Below, in pieces: positions 55,382 through 64,000 of a DNA stretch of 64,000 bases (positions are counted from its first letter, which is position 1; the number at the start of each line of letters is the position of its first letter). The stretch comes from Legionella quinlivanii (lineage in GTDB: Bacteria > Pseudomonadota > Gammaproteobacteria > Legionellales > Legionellaceae): NCBI RefSeq assembly GCF_003265995.1, contig NZ_MVJN01000006.1, positions 186,001-250,000 of the forward strand, written 5' to 3'. The position numbers and the translations under genes were made by a program. The notes below the pieces were generated by a model that made no database searches, was not told where the DNA came from, and was given only the letters and a program-made list of their open reading frames with translations.

Positions 55382-58300
55382 CTACGCACAGCTTGCCGTT
55401 GCGGCCATATTTTTCACATTTCGCTCAATATTCTCCACAAATCCCATTCGAGATGTGTTAGTGAAGAAAGCCGATGCGTAGCCATCTTTAATCTTGCTGT
55501 AGGCCAGTTTGGCTATTAATGCCAGTCCCGCTGAGATCACGGAGACAAATATATTTCCCAGCAACGGTTGCCATGTATTTCGCCGCTCGCTCATTGCATC
55601 GTCCTGACTATGCAGGTGAAGACGAAAATCATCTTCAAAAGCGCGATACGTCTGCTCATCAACCTTGCCGGACTCAGTCAGTACTGATTCATTATCCATA
55701 AGAAACTCATCAACCCGCTGTTTCAATTGACAGGCCAGGGTACTAGCCGTTTTGGCTTTGTCCGCATCGTCAATTGCAAGCTTTTCAGAATAAGCTTCCA
55801 TAGCGTTTATGGACGAATAAAGAACATCGATTTTTTCGGCTGCATCAGCATTAACCGCGCGAATCCTCCCTAAAAGCTCATTTCTGTCCGCAAGAATCCT
55901 GGGTGTAAACACAAATGGCATTTCATAACTAGCAGGAACCTGCTTGCGATATTCTTTAACTGCAAGCGTTAAACGATTAAGTAAAGGTTTGAAATGAACT
56001 CCACTGTAAGCTTTACCCTGGGTATTGATTAAATCCAGAAGGGTTTTGCTATCCCCTGTATCCTTAAATTGAGCCAATTGTGCTGCCAGACACTCAATAA
56101 AGGCTGTTCGGCTGAATTGATCGGCCCTGTTGAAAAAATCTTTGGTATGATGTCTTTGGTTTCGCCTGGATAGATATTCCTGCAGCTCCAGATTAAAATC
56201 TGAAAAAATCTTGCTTCGAAGTATTGCTCTTTCCCGGATTGTATCGGCAACTGCCATCTTGTCGACAAAAACCGGTTCAATTGCTTGTTGGTGCTGTTGA
56301 AATTTTTCAATCTGCTCATGCACATCAACCAATTCGGGATTAAATTTCCTGAACTGCTCCTGGAATATTTGAAGACTATCAGGGGAAAACTGGGTTAAGT
56401 TAGTATTATGCAAATCCAGAATATTTTGTTTGTTTCTATAATTCTTTATGATTTCATCATTTGCATCAAAATCCAGTCGATCTAAATCTTCCTTCGCTTG
56501 TGCTGTAAGCTGTTTATTCATACTTTCCAGTAGTGCGTCAGCCATTTCTTTAAGCCGCAGCGACACGCGATCGAACTGCGTGGTCAAATTTCTCAGGTCC
56601 GCTAAAGCTTGCTCAGCAAGGTTTGGTTTGTGCTTCGCAATAAAGCTTATGCGGCCATTGCAGCTATTTAATGTGGATTTCAAGTCATTGAATTGTTTCA
56701 ACAGTTCATTGAGTTTATCAAGGCTCAAATCGTCTGTTATGACTGCTTCTACTTTGCCAATCTCGTTCAGTAAAGACGCGAGCAAATTGCTTTGTTCCGT
56801 TAATTCGGGCTTGAAACAGGTCTCCACTTGCTGATCGGCTGCTTCTTTTAGCGCTTCAATGGACACCAGATTTCTATGATAGGGGGACTGTGGCGAAATT
56901 GTTTTTTTAAACTTGTTTATTTCCTCAAATAATGATGTTACCTCTTCAAAATATGAGCTAACGCCATTTTCATTAAAACCATCGAGAGCTATCAATCCAT
57001 TCATTTTCTCGACCAAACTCTTCGCCCTGTTAAAGAAAGCAATCACAGAGGATAATGGACGTTGCTCTTGATCTAAATCATCTAATTGTTTCTGTTGTCC
57101 ATTAAGAGCTAATGTCAATTTACGATCTTCTTCGGCAGATGCATTGAGAGATTGCTCAACCGCATTAAGCGTCTGAATTTCTATATCCCCTTCCTCAATC
57201 AAAACGCTGATTTTATGCTGTTCCGCTCTGATTGTGGCATATTCAAATTCTTTAGAGCCGATAAGAGCATATAGTTGTTCTTTTTTTTCAACCTGGTAGT
57301 TTTTTGAAACAAATCCCAAGCGGTTCACTTCAAAAGTTTTGTCGCCAATGACGGACAAAAAATAATCCAATCCTGATAACTTTGCTCCTTTCACATTTAA
57401 CACATTCAGCTTGTTTATAGCACTTAGCGGGAAATCCCCCTTCCCACTATTATTGAGGCAGGTCATAACGGCAATGATCAGACTCTCTTTATATTTTATG
57501 ATCTCTTCCCGTTCTTTTATTTGTTTACTCAGAGCCCCTTTCCACTGCTCAAACTTTCTATTGGCATCAGAGACATTCTGGAAGTTGACTTTAACAGCTG
57601 TGTGCTGAGGCTGGCTATTTACTGGGATAGAGGGGTATACTTTTTGGCCCAATTTATTCATCAGTTGATAATACTGAGCTGAAAGACTAGCAACTTCATC
57701 GCGCAATTTTGATATAGAACCCTCAGTTATACTTTTCTCAGAAGAAACAGCCTCTATCGTCTTTTTGTTTTCTTCAAATATTACAATTAAATCATCAACA
57801 CTTGCATTGGCTAAACGCTCATCCGCTAACTTCTTAAGCTGGGCTCTCTCTCGCAATTTTAAAATCTCAGACCTGTTTTTTAATAACATGGATCCCAGTT
57901 CATTGAGGTGCTGCCCAAACTGCTGAATGTGCTTATGCAGGTCTGAATAAACAGGCTCGTCATCATCAAGCGTCTCTCTGGTTTGGCTAAGTAACTCCCT
58001 GGCATTAATCAGTAATTTCTCGTGTTCGGAAATCAGTACAAGTTCCTTTTCATAAATATCTATAGCATCTGTTGCGGTTACAGACGGCTCCAGTTTCGGG
58101 ATTACATATCCATTGAGCGGGTCGATAGCAAGTTCAATCTTTCTCAATTGCTCGCGAGCCTCTTCAATTGTCCTTCGTTGAGTGAGTATTTTATTCTCTG
58201 CGGTTTTGTAGGTATCAAGTGCGCTACTGATTACATCTTTGCCTAATGCAAGATACTTCAAATATTTATCATTGGCATGAATTGTTCCCTGCCCCATGGC

Positions 58301-59116
58301 TGTATAGCTAAACTGGCCTTTATTTTCCTCTTTGTTTTCGGCTTCCGAACGGGGGGTATGAGAGACTATTAATAATGCAAATGCTTCTGGATTCAGGAAA
58401 GACACCAGTTCATCCATGACTGGAGGAAACTTTGCGAGCATTGTGCTGATTTCATTAAACAGTTCATAAACAACAGGATCATAAATTCGGATTTGATAGC
58501 TGCCCTTGATTCCTAAGGCATTGTGCAGGTGCCAATAAAAAGATCCATTCTCCTTCAATAAACCGACATCCAGCTGACCCTTAACAAAATAAGCTGAGAA
58601 ATCAAAGCAATCAATTGCTGCATCAATTGCTTTCAAGGAATTTTCAAGACTGAAATCAGGTATTTTTTGCCAGTTGGTAAGAAAATTAAGCGTAGAGGCT
58701 CTAATGTTCTTTTTTAATGTTTCTTTCAGGTGACTTATGTTTTGTTCATTGAATTTTTGAGAACCTAGCAAAGATTCAAGATTACCGTAGATATTGCCCA
58801 ACAAATTATAATCAGGGTTAGCGCTTAAGTATTCGGTATCCTTGAATAATTTTTCGGCTTGCTTTCCCAATTTACGTAATGCGAATATGCCGGGCGATTC
58901 TCCTTTATCAAACTTGGGAAGAACTACTTCAGTAAGAAAATCAAATGTTTGATTTATAAGCTTTATCTGAGTCATTGAAAATTCTTTTTTCAAATCGCTG
59001 TCAACAAGGCTGATTTCACCCATTCTATTTTTGGAAAGAATTTCCTGTCGACGTATCTTGAATTCGGAGATCAAATTGCCCAATAAGCTAGCTTCAATGT
59101 TAGTAAATGCGAACAT
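55382..59116 (-). CDS. Large coiled-coil protein under PmrA-type promoter, candidate Dot/Icm effector
   Basis: A 1244-residue protein without signal peptide. It is helical throughout, with coiled-coil stretches near 300-350, 430-490 and in the middle (EEVTSLFEEINKFKKTI, LLNEIGKVEAVITDDLSLDKL). A hydrophobic helix close to the C-terminus (GNIFVSVISAGLALIAKLAY, about 1187-1206) could anchor it in a host membrane after delivery. I do not recognise a catalytic domain. The promoter at 59146-59178 carries a near-consensus PmrA box, the main evidence for effector status. The gene ends against a repeat hairpin. Confidence 0.75.
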   Translation of the reverse strand: MFAFTNIEASLLGNLISEFKIRRQEILSKNRMGEISLVDSDLKKEFSMTQIKLINQTFDFLTEVVLPKFDKGESPGIFALRKLGKQAEKLFKDTEYLSANPDYNLLGNIYGNLESLLGSQKFNEQNISHLKETLKKNIRASTLNFLTNWQKIPDFSLENSLKAIDAAIDCFDFSAYFVKGQLDVGLLKENGSFYWHLHNALGIKGSYQIRIYDPVVYELFNEISTMLAKFPPVMDELVSFLNPEAFALLIVSHTPRSEAENKEENKGQFSYTAMGQGTIHANDKYLKYLALGKDVISSALDTYKTAENKILTQRRTIEEAREQLRKIELAIDPLNGYVIPKLEPSVTATDAIDIYEKELVLISEHEKLLINARELLSQTRETLDDDEPVYSDLHKHIQQFGQHLNELGSMLLKNRSEILKLRERAQLKKLADERLANASVDDLIVIFEENKKTIEAVSSEKSITEGSISKLRDEVASLSAQYYQLMNKLGQKVYPSIPVNSQPQHTAVKVNFQNVSDANRKFEQWKGALSKQIKEREEIIKYKESLIIAVMTCLNNSGKGDFPLSAINKLNVLNVKGAKLSGLDYFLSVIGDKTFEVNRLGFVSKNYQVEKKEQLYALIGSKEFEYATIRAEQHKISVLIEEGDIEIQTLNAVEQSLNASAEEDRKLTLALNGQQKQLDDLDQEQRPLSSVIAFFNRAKSLVEKMNGLIALDGFNENGVSSYFEEVTSLFEEINKFKKTISPQSPYHRNLVSIEALKEAADQQVETCFKPELTEQSNLLASLLNEIGKVEAVITDDLSLDKLNELLKQFNDLKSTLNSCNGRISFIAKHKPNLAEQALADLRNLTTQFDRVSLRLKEMADALLESMNKQLTAQAKEDLDRLDFDANDEIIKNYRNKQNILDLHNTNLTQFSPDSLQIFQEQFRKFNPELVDVHEQIEKFQQHQQAIEPVFVDKMAVADTIRERAILRSKIFSDFNLELQEYLSRRNQRHHTKDFFNRADQFSRTAFIECLAAQLAQFKDTGDSKTLLDLINTQGKAYSGVHFKPLLNRLTLAVKEYRKQVPASYEMPFVFTPRILADRNELLGRIRAVNADAAEKIDVLYSSINAMEAYSEKLAIDDADKAKTASTLACQLKQRVDEFLMDNESVLTESGKVDEQTYRAFEDDFRLHLHSQDDAMSERRNTWQPLLGNIFVSVISAGLALIAKLAYSKIKDGYASAFFTNTSRMGFVENIERNVKNMAATASCA

Positions 59117-59145
59117 AACGCCTACATCTCAGATTATTTGGATTG

Positions 59146-59178
59146 ATAATATCCTAAAAAAATTAAGTGAGTATTAAG
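59146..59178 (-). promoter_or_regulatory. PmrA-type box and -10 element of the 59116 gene
   Basis: On the minus strand CTTAATACT-CA-CTTAATTTT (59178-59159) matches the consensus cTTAATatT-N2-cTTAATatT at 16 of the 18 specified positions. It is followed after 7 bases by the -10 hexamer TATTAT (59151-59146). The gene starts 29 bases beyond the -10. Confidence 0.82.
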
Positions 59179-59196
59179 TACTTTTGCCCCCTACGG

Positions 59197-59580
59197 GCTT
59201 CGGCTTGTCCCTGAGGGATCCTCACATTATTTCATTCAAAAAAATACGTAATAGTGTCGTTTCCGCGTAGGCGGAAAACAACGTTAGGAATTATCTTGAG
59301 AAATAGATTCCAACCTATGCGGGAAGGCATTGTTGCGTAAATAGAACCAAGCAACAAACATGTCTTTGCGAACAAAGTGAAGCAATCCAGATCTAAACCT
59401 GGACAAAGCCAGGATTTGGATTGCTTCGCTAACGCTCGCAAAGACGGTTTTGTGCATCTATCTACATTTACGCAACAACGCTATGCGGGAACGACACGAT
59501 AATAGAGCTGTTTGAGTAATTGGTTAGTCATCCGCTGACTAGATAAAAATTGAGGGCATACCTCAGGGACAAGCCGAGGC
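59197..59580. repeat. Multi-layer nested repeat between the large effector gene and the nuclease
   Basis: This stretch of about 490 bases without a gene is built of layers. The outermost is an inverted repeat GCTTCGGCTTGTCCCTGAGG (59197-59216) and CCTCAGGGACAAGCCGAGGC (59561-59580). Inside is an inverted copy of the composite repeat seen at 28084-28332. That copy is itself split by the MITE-like element at 59326-59481, which contains its own hairpin. Confidence 0.8.
59326..59481. mobile_element. MITE-like palindromic insertion, copy 2, exact 10-bp target duplication
   Basis: A 156-bp element with ends GGCATTGTTGCGTAAAT and ATTTACGCAACAACGC (inverted repeats with small differences). It contains the GTCTTTGCGAAC ... 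GCTCGCAAAGAC hairpin. The target duplication TATGCGGGAA is exact at 59316-59325 and 59482-59491. Removing the element restores the family A hairpin seen intact at 28167-28252. Confidence 0.88.
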
Positions 59581-59607
59581 ACCTTGTGGGGGAGGCTAGA
59601 ACTTGCG

Positions 59608-60444
59608 TTAGTCACTGTGGGCGAAAATGTCATTAAGCACGACTGCTAACCGGCAGCCGGCCAGTGTGATTCTTTTTTCAACCGCCGTTTTAACGTCGTT
59701 CTCATAAGCTTTGGATGGTATTTCACCGTATTGAATACGATAAGCGAGATTGACTGCCAGGTCGTAGGATTCTTCAGACCAGCTTTCAGGATTTATAACC
59801 TGAGAAGCGATATCGCAAGGCCATTTTTTTTCAAGATATTTAGCCTTTCTGTTAAGCTGAGCAGCATTCAAATAGCCAGTTTTAAACAAGCCGGCACCAT
59901 TATCCCAATAAGAATGGAGATTTCTTGCAACCGGGTTTTGTCCAAGAATAAGAAAATTGCCTCCCGCGTCGCCTTCGGGAAACCGTCGGCTAAATTCACT
60001 GACCGCATGCATGGGCTGGTGTATGTCACCCGTGACATGCAATAAAATCCTCAGACTAAAGCCTTTATCAAAGGGAGTGGATTGACGCTTTTTAAGCGTG
60101 GCAATGGCTTTGTTCAAAGCCAGCACAGCGTTGTTTTTATCTGGGGGCACCAGAGAAGTGCCATCACGGCTGAAAGGAATATCTATATAATGGAGAGACT
60201 GTAACCATAAATCGTTTTGAAAACGCAGGGTATCCATCCAGGGTCCTGCATTAACAAATGAAAGAGGCTTATATAACCGATCCAATTGATGATTATAGTG
60301 ATTAACCGCCTGCTTTGTTTCTTTCGTCAAATGATTATAGGCAATCTGCGCCACCAAACGGTGACCCAAAGCATTCCAGCTATGGGCCATATTAACAAAT
60401 AATAAGAAAAATAAATAAACCAACGTCCTTATCAGATTCATCAT
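59608..60444 (-). CDS. S1/P1-type nuclease
   Basis: A 278-residue exported protein of the S1/P1 nuclease and phospholipase C-like zinc enzyme fold. After the signal peptide the mature N-terminus begins WNALGH, the usual Trp1 zinc ligand. Other ligands lie in SLHYIDIPF, LLHVTGDIHQPMHAV, GDAGGNF and NLHSYWDN. It should cut single-stranded nucleic acids and remove 3' phosphates in the periplasm or outside the cell. Its ATG follows the tolB stop directly (TAAATG), so it is the last gene of the tol operon here. Confidence 0.9.
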   Translation of the reverse strand: MMNLIRTLVYLFFLLFVNMAHSWNALGHRLVAQIAYNHLTKETKQAVNHYNHQLDRLYKPLSFVNAGPWMDTLRFQNDLWLQSLHYIDIPFSRDGTSLVPPDKNNAVLALNKAIATLKKRQSTPFDKGFSLRILLHVTGDIHQPMHAVSEFSRRFPEGDAGGNFLILGQNPVARNLHSYWDNGAGLFKTGYLNAAQLNRKAKYLEKKWPCDIASQVINPESWSEESYDLAVNLAYRIQYGEIPSKAYENDVKTAVEKRITLAGCRLAVVLNDIFAHSD

Positions 60445-61704
60445 TTACCCTAAATAAGGTGACCAGGCAGGTTCCTGAACATCACCCTGGCGAGCAGGGA
60501 GACGTAAACGAATGCGTCCGTCAATTGAAACAACCCCTAACACGCCTTTGTCCTGGAAACGTGTTGCATAGAGTACCAATCGGCCATTAGGAGATACAGA
60601 AGGCGATTCATCAAGTGAAGCAAAGGTCAGCAGGCTCACCTGACCGCTATTCATATCCTGTACACCAATATTGAATTTGCCATTGTCGCGGTGATACATC
60701 ACCAGATGTTTCTGATCCGGGGTAAACATTGCCCGCGCGTTATAGTTTCCATCATAAGTGATACGGTTAATGCTGCCGTCAGCCAGAGACAGTTTATATA
60801 CCTGTGGAGAACCACCGCGGCCTGAAGTAAATATCAGAGAACGGCCATCAGGAGTATAGCGCGGTTCGGTATCAATAGAGTCGCCAAAGGTTAATTGCTT
60901 CATGCTTCCTGAAGACAGATCGATGCTGTAAATTTTGGGACTACCACTCTTGGATAATACAACCGCCAACTGACGACCATCAGGCGACCAGGTCGGCGCA
61001 CCATTAATACCAGAAAAATCAGTGACTAATTGCCGTTTCCCGGACTCAACTGAAACAATAAAAATCTGTGCTTTTCTTTTCTCGAATGAAACATAGGCAA
61101 TTTTGCTGCCATCCGGCGACCAGGAAGGCGACATGATCGGTTCAGGCGAAACCAGCAGGCTTTGCGGGTTATAACCATCAGCATCTGCAACTTCGAGAGA
61201 ATAGCGGGCACGGCCTGCAGCTCTTTGAACCAGAACATAGGCGATCCGGGTTGAGAAAATACCCCGTTCACCAGTCAGTTTTTCATAAACCATATCACTG
61301 ATATGGTGCGCCAGTGGACGAATATCATTGGCACTCACCTGGAAACTTTTGGAAAGCAGCAATTTGTTTTGGCTGACCGTATCCAATAATTCAAAACTGA
61401 TATCGTAGCGGTTTGAACCTATCGGAGTCACTCGGCCAGTCAATACGCTGTCGGCACCCGCCTGTTTCCAGGCGCCAACGCCATTCATTTCCATGGCAGG
61501 CAGGCTGATAATTTTGAATTGACCCGACAAGCGCAGATCGTTATTAATCACTGACGTGATTTCCTGGGCACTGCTGTTTTCTCCGAATGAATTGATTCCG
61601 ATGGGTAAGGCTGAGCTGATACCCTGGGTCAATTCCAAATCAAGCGCAAAAAGATGGCTTGATACAAGCGTTAAAAAACAGGTCAGAAGTTTTTTCATAG
61701 ACAC
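60445..61704 (-). CDS. tolB: Tol-Pal system protein TolB
   Basis: A 419-residue periplasmic protein: signal peptide ([12 protein letters not shown]), an N-terminal alpha/beta domain ([17 protein letters not shown]) and a C-terminal six-bladed beta-propeller with repeated [44 protein letters not shown] units. TolB links TolA to Pal and the outer membrane. It lies five bases after tolA. Confidence 0.96.
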   Translation of the reverse strand: MSMKKLLTCFLTLVSSHLFALDLELTQGISSALPIGINSFGENSSAQEITSVINNDLRLSGQFKIISLPAMEMNGVGAWKQAGADSVLTGRVTPIGSNRYDISFELLDTVSQNKLLLSKSFQVSANDIRPLAHHISDMVYEKLTGERGIFSTRIAYVLVQRAAGRARYSLEVADADGYNPQSLLVSPEPIMSPSWSPDGSKIAYVSFEKRKAQIFIVSVESGKRQLVTDFSGINGAPTWSPDGRQLAVVLSKSGSPKIYSIDLSSGSMKQLTFGDSIDTEPRYTPDGRSLIFTSGRGGSPQVYKLSLADGSINRITYDGNYNARAMFTPDQKHLVMYHRDNGKFNIGVQDMNSGQVSLLTFASLDESPSVSPNGRLVLYATRFQDKGVLGVVSIDGRIRLRLPARQGDVQEPAWSPYLG

Positions 61705-61709
61705 AATAA

Positions 61710-62735
61710 TTACCCCCTAACGTTCTCGGGTCTAACGGTTAAACTGATATCGCGGAATAAATTAAATGTTTCCGGATCACTTGGCACCGGCAATGGCGAT
61801 GCTTTATATATAGCGGTTTGCGCGGAGCGATCGAGTATGGGATCCCCGCTGCTGCGCATCAGAGTCACTTCCAGTACCGCTCCATCAGGCGCCAGTCGAA
61901 TTCGGAACTGACTGGATAAATGACTATCCACGTTTTCAGGCAGAATCCACTGTCTGCCAATCGCGTTCACAATCATCGCCTTGTATTTGTCGACTTCACC
62001 AGCCAGCCTGGCCTGCTGGGCGGCTTCCTGGGCAGCTTGCTGCTGAGCAGCGAGTTTTTGCTGAGCGGCCTTTGCCTCTGCGGCCGCTTTGTCTGCAGCT
62101 GCCTTTTCTGCAGCCAGTTTATCAGCAGCGGCTTTTTCCGCAGCCTGCTTTTCAGCCAGCTGCAGGGCTTCCTTCGCCTTCAACTCATCCTGTTTTTTTT
62201 TAAGCTCAGCCTGTTTTGCTGCTTCCTGCTGTTGTTTTTCCAACTGTTGCTGTTTACGCTTTAACTCTTCCAGACGCTTGGCTTCCTGCTCTTTTTGCAA
62301 TGCCAGCTGTTTGAGGCGTTTTTGTTCTTCTTCAATTTGCTTTTTACGCTGTATTGCCAGCTTTGCCGCCTCATCTTTCAACCTGGCCAATCGCTGCTGT
62401 TCGCGCAGCCGCTCTTTTCGTGCATCCTCAGCCTGTTTTGTCAAAGCCTGCTGTCTCGCCTGCTCGGCTTTTTGCTGCTGTAGTTTTTCCTGTTTGAGCC
62501 GGTTAATTGTCTCCATGACTTCCTGGCTATCCACACTTACCGCTTTTACAATTTCCTGCTGTTTTGGCTGCTCAACCTGCTCGACAGGCAACATCTGTCC
62601 TGGTGTGTTTTTGTTGTCAGCGACCAAAACGGGGTGTTCGTTACTGGATGAATCCTGCAAAAGAAAAAGTATCAGGCCGAAATGCAGAATTAAGGCAGCG
62701 ATAAATGCCTTACGATAACTCATATCATTTATCAT
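61710..62735 (-). CDS. tolA: Tol-Pal system protein TolA
   Basis: A 341-residue protein: N-terminal transmembrane helix ([17 protein letters not shown]), a long charged helix ([20 protein letters not shown], lysine/alanine/glutamine-rich, about 70-240) and a compact C-terminal domain ([23 protein letters not shown]). This is the standard TolA plan, spanning the periplasm. The start overlaps the tolR stop (ATGA). Confidence 0.94.
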   Translation of the reverse strand: MINDMSYRKAFIAALILHFGLILFLLQDSSSNEHPVLVADNKNTPGQMLPVEQVEQPKQQEIVKAVSVDSQEVMETINRLKQEKLQQQKAEQARQQALTKQAEDARKERLREQQRLARLKDEAAKLAIQRKKQIEEEQKRLKQLALQKEQEAKRLEELKRKQQQLEKQQQEAAKQAELKKKQDELKAKEALQLAEKQAAEKAAADKLAAEKAAADKAAAEAKAAQQKLAAQQQAAQEAAQQARLAGEVDKYKAMIVNAIGRQWILPENVDSHLSSQFRIRLAPDGAVLEVTLMRSSGDPILDRSAQTAIYKASPLPVPSDPETFNLFRDISLTVRPENVRG

Positions 62736-63193
62736 CCCTGCATCTCCGTTTCCTGGGTGGAGTCGGTCATTAAGCCAACTTTTTCAGCACCTGCCTGTTT
62801 CAAAAAGCCCATAGCAGACACCACCTTCCCGTAAGGAACGCCCTGATCACCTTTAACCAGCACATTAACAGACTGGTTATTCTGCTTCGCAAGCTCAAGT
62901 TCAGCCGCAACCCTGACCACTAGCGCATGAGGCTCAATCGGCAGCTCAGGCTGGGCATTGATATTCAGAAAGTAATCGCCTTGCTGATTAACGGATACAA
63001 TAATCGGCTCACGCTCACTGTCTTTTAATGATTCTGTCGACGCCGCTTTGGGCAGGTCAACAGTTACCCCCTGTGACAACATCGGTGCGGTAATCATAAA
63101 AATAACCAGCAGCACCAGCATCACATCGATATAGGGAACCACATTGATTTCCGCAATGGGCCCGGCACCTGGTTTTCTTCTCTTTCTTAACAT
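62732..63193 (-). CDS. tolR: Tol-Pal system protein TolR
   Basis: A 153-residue ExbD/TolR protein: one helix (INVVPYIDVMLVLLVIFMITAPM) with the proton-path aspartate in YIDVML, and a periplasmic domain ending near VGLMTD. AGAGGA precedes the start. It forms the motor with TolQ, whose gene is five bases upstream. Confidence 0.95.
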   Translation of the reverse strand: MLRKRRKPGAGPIAEINVVPYIDVMLVLLVIFMITAPMLSQGVTVDLPKAASTESLKDSEREPIIVSVNQQGDYFLNINAQPELPIEPHALVVRVAAELELAKQNNQSVNVLVKGDQGVPYGKVVSAMGFLKQAGAEKVGLMTDSTQETEMQG

Positions 63194-63198
63194 GGAAG

Positions 63199-63873
63199 TT
63201 ATCCTCTAATCGGTACAGTGGTTTGTTGTTCGATTAATGCGATAAGCTCATCCTGAAATAAATCGTATTGCTCCAATATACCAGTGGCTCTGGTAGAATA
63301 ACGATTAAAAGCAATCACCGCGGGTATGGCAGTAAACAGTCCAAGGGCTGTTGCCACTAATGCCTCAGAAATTCCGGGAGCAACCATTGCGATGGTCGCC
63401 TGGGAAGCCTGCCCTAAAGCCTGGAATGACGTCATAATCCCCCAAACGGTTCCAAATAAACCGATGTAAGGTGCAATGGACCCCACTGACGCAAAAAAAG
63501 GCAGGTGCTGCTCCAGCTGAATTGCTTCCTTATTATGAGTAATTTGCATAACTCGCTGAATAGGCTCCAGGGCAATCGCGCCCTGCTTTCTTGTGCGAAC
63601 ATATTCTTTAAAACCCGAATGAAAGATCGAAGCCAGGCCATGCTTGCTATCCGGATTACCATCAACATCAGCATAGAGCTTGCTTAGGTCGCTACTATCC
63701 CAGAATCGCTGGCTGAAGCTGTCGCACTCAAGCTTTTTGCGCTTGAAATACCAAGCTCTTTGTAAAATAAGTGTCCAGGACGTAATCGAAGCGACAAGCA
63801 AGATCAGCATCACTGTTTTAACGACCAAGCCTGCCTGTATAAAATACGCTAATACGCTCGCATGGGTTCCCAC
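63199..63873 (-). CDS. tolQ: Tol-Pal system protein TolQ
   Basis: A 224-residue ExbB/TolQ motor protein with three membrane segments and the conserved VGSIAPYIGLFGTVWGIM and ISEALVATALGLFTAIPAVIAFN blocks. A GTG start at 63873 with a strong GGAGGA ribosome binding site is preferred. A longer reading would add 24 residues that do not fit the family and begin at TTG. Confidence 0.94.
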   Translation of the reverse strand: MGTHASVLAYFIQAGLVVKTVMLILLVASITSWTLILQRAWYFKRKKLECDSFSQRFWDSSDLSKLYADVDGNPDSKHGLASIFHSGFKEYVRTRKQGAIALEPIQRVMQITHNKEAIQLEQHLPFFASVGSIAPYIGLFGTVWGIMTSFQALGQASQATIAMVAPGISEALVATALGLFTAIPAVIAFNRYSTRATGILEQYDLFQDELIALIEQQTTVPIRG

Positions 63874-63957
63874 TGTATTCCTCCAGCATTTTAGAAGTTG
63901 ATTTTGACGTAACTCAATAATTTCAAAAAAATTGTCTTTCCACAATGACAGATAATG

Positions 63958-64000
63958 TCATTTTTGCAATAAATTGAATCGATCTGGCAAGCGCCGCGGC
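63958..64000 (-). CDS. ybgC: YbgC-like acyl-CoA thioesterase (C-terminal end only)
   Basis: The final 13 codons read PRRLPDRFNLLQK and resemble the end of E. coli YbgC (PRALP...). The tol operon is often led by ybgC. Only the tail is in the window, so the call rests on this short match and on synteny. Confidence 0.6.
   Translation of the reverse strand, partial: PRRLPDRFNLLQK

Noticed and set aside
62089-62718. Long plus-strand open frame rich in Ser/Cys/Ala
   Set aside because: It is the complement of the low-complexity coiled-coil region of tolA.
63874-63945. Longer N-terminus for TolQ
   Set aside because: It begins at TTG, does not fit the family, and a strong GGAGGA site precedes the GTG at 63873.
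1-64000. CRISPR arrays, rRNA genes, complete transposases or prophage
   Set aside because: No regularly spaced direct repeats, rRNA signatures, transposase motifs or phage structural genes were found.

Overview
The window looks like chromosomal DNA of a Legionella species, probably not L. pneumophila itself. The evidence is combined: an AT-rich gammaproteobacterial gene set, a LapD/LapG pair beside a TolC-family exporter, kynurenine monooxygenase, an S1/P1-type nuclease, several large proteins with eukaryote-like or host-directed folds, and two promoters carrying a PmrA-type box of the kind that drives Dot/Icm effector genes in Legionella. The genus is an inference from gene content; no database was searched.

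Layout. 0-5.8 kb: arginine uptake lipoprotein (cut by the window edge) divergent from argR, a YopT-like cysteine protease, a VOC protein, an unknown 405-residue protein and a second amino-acid binding protein. 6-9.8 kb: hydrolase, small secreted and DUF1398-type proteins, AlkD-like DNA repair protein, glutaminase. 9.9-16.3 kb: tolC(SPOR)-lapG-lapD on the minus strand, divergent from xseA and a rhomboid protease. 16.5-22.1 kb: MFS transporter, duplicated-domain secreted protein, RlmI-like methyltransferase, outer-membrane barrel, RdgC. 22.3-34.9 kb: TehB, quinol-type nitric oxide reductase, BamD, tRNA-Ser, cytokinin-dehydrogenase-like oxidase, a candidate diiron protein, kynurenine monooxygenase, and a DNA-binding/PAS/GGDEF/EAL protein. 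35-43.2 kb: housekeeping genes (PLP lyase, acyltransferase, UDP-sugar epimerase, dapD-dapE, dicarboxylate symporter, nagZ). 43.3-59.1 kb: an accessory block rich in effector candidates (F-box/HEAT-like protein, papain-like C-H-D protein, polytopic and coiled-coil proteins, a 1244-residue protein) mixed with a class III adenylate cyclase, an HdeD protein and a serine hydrolase. 59.6-64 kb: nuclease-tolB-tolA-tolR-tolQ-ybgC.

Two signals stand out. First, the genes at 46031 and 59116 have matching promoters: a two-half-site TTAAT box exactly 7 bp upstream of a -10 hexamer. That predicts PmrA control and marks both products as likely Dot/Icm substrates. Second, five intergenic insertions of 146-161 bp share one architecture: terminal inverted repeats, an internal hairpin core, and 10-12 bp direct repeats flanking the insertion (exact in three cases, 8 of 10 in two). 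They look like non-autonomous mobile palindromes. At least three sit inside other repeats, and one site at 59.2-59.6 kb is nested several layers deep.

Most functional calls rest on motifs read by eye. Start codons were chosen by Shine-Dalgarno spacing and family length. No CRISPR array, rRNA, phage or complete transposase gene was seen.
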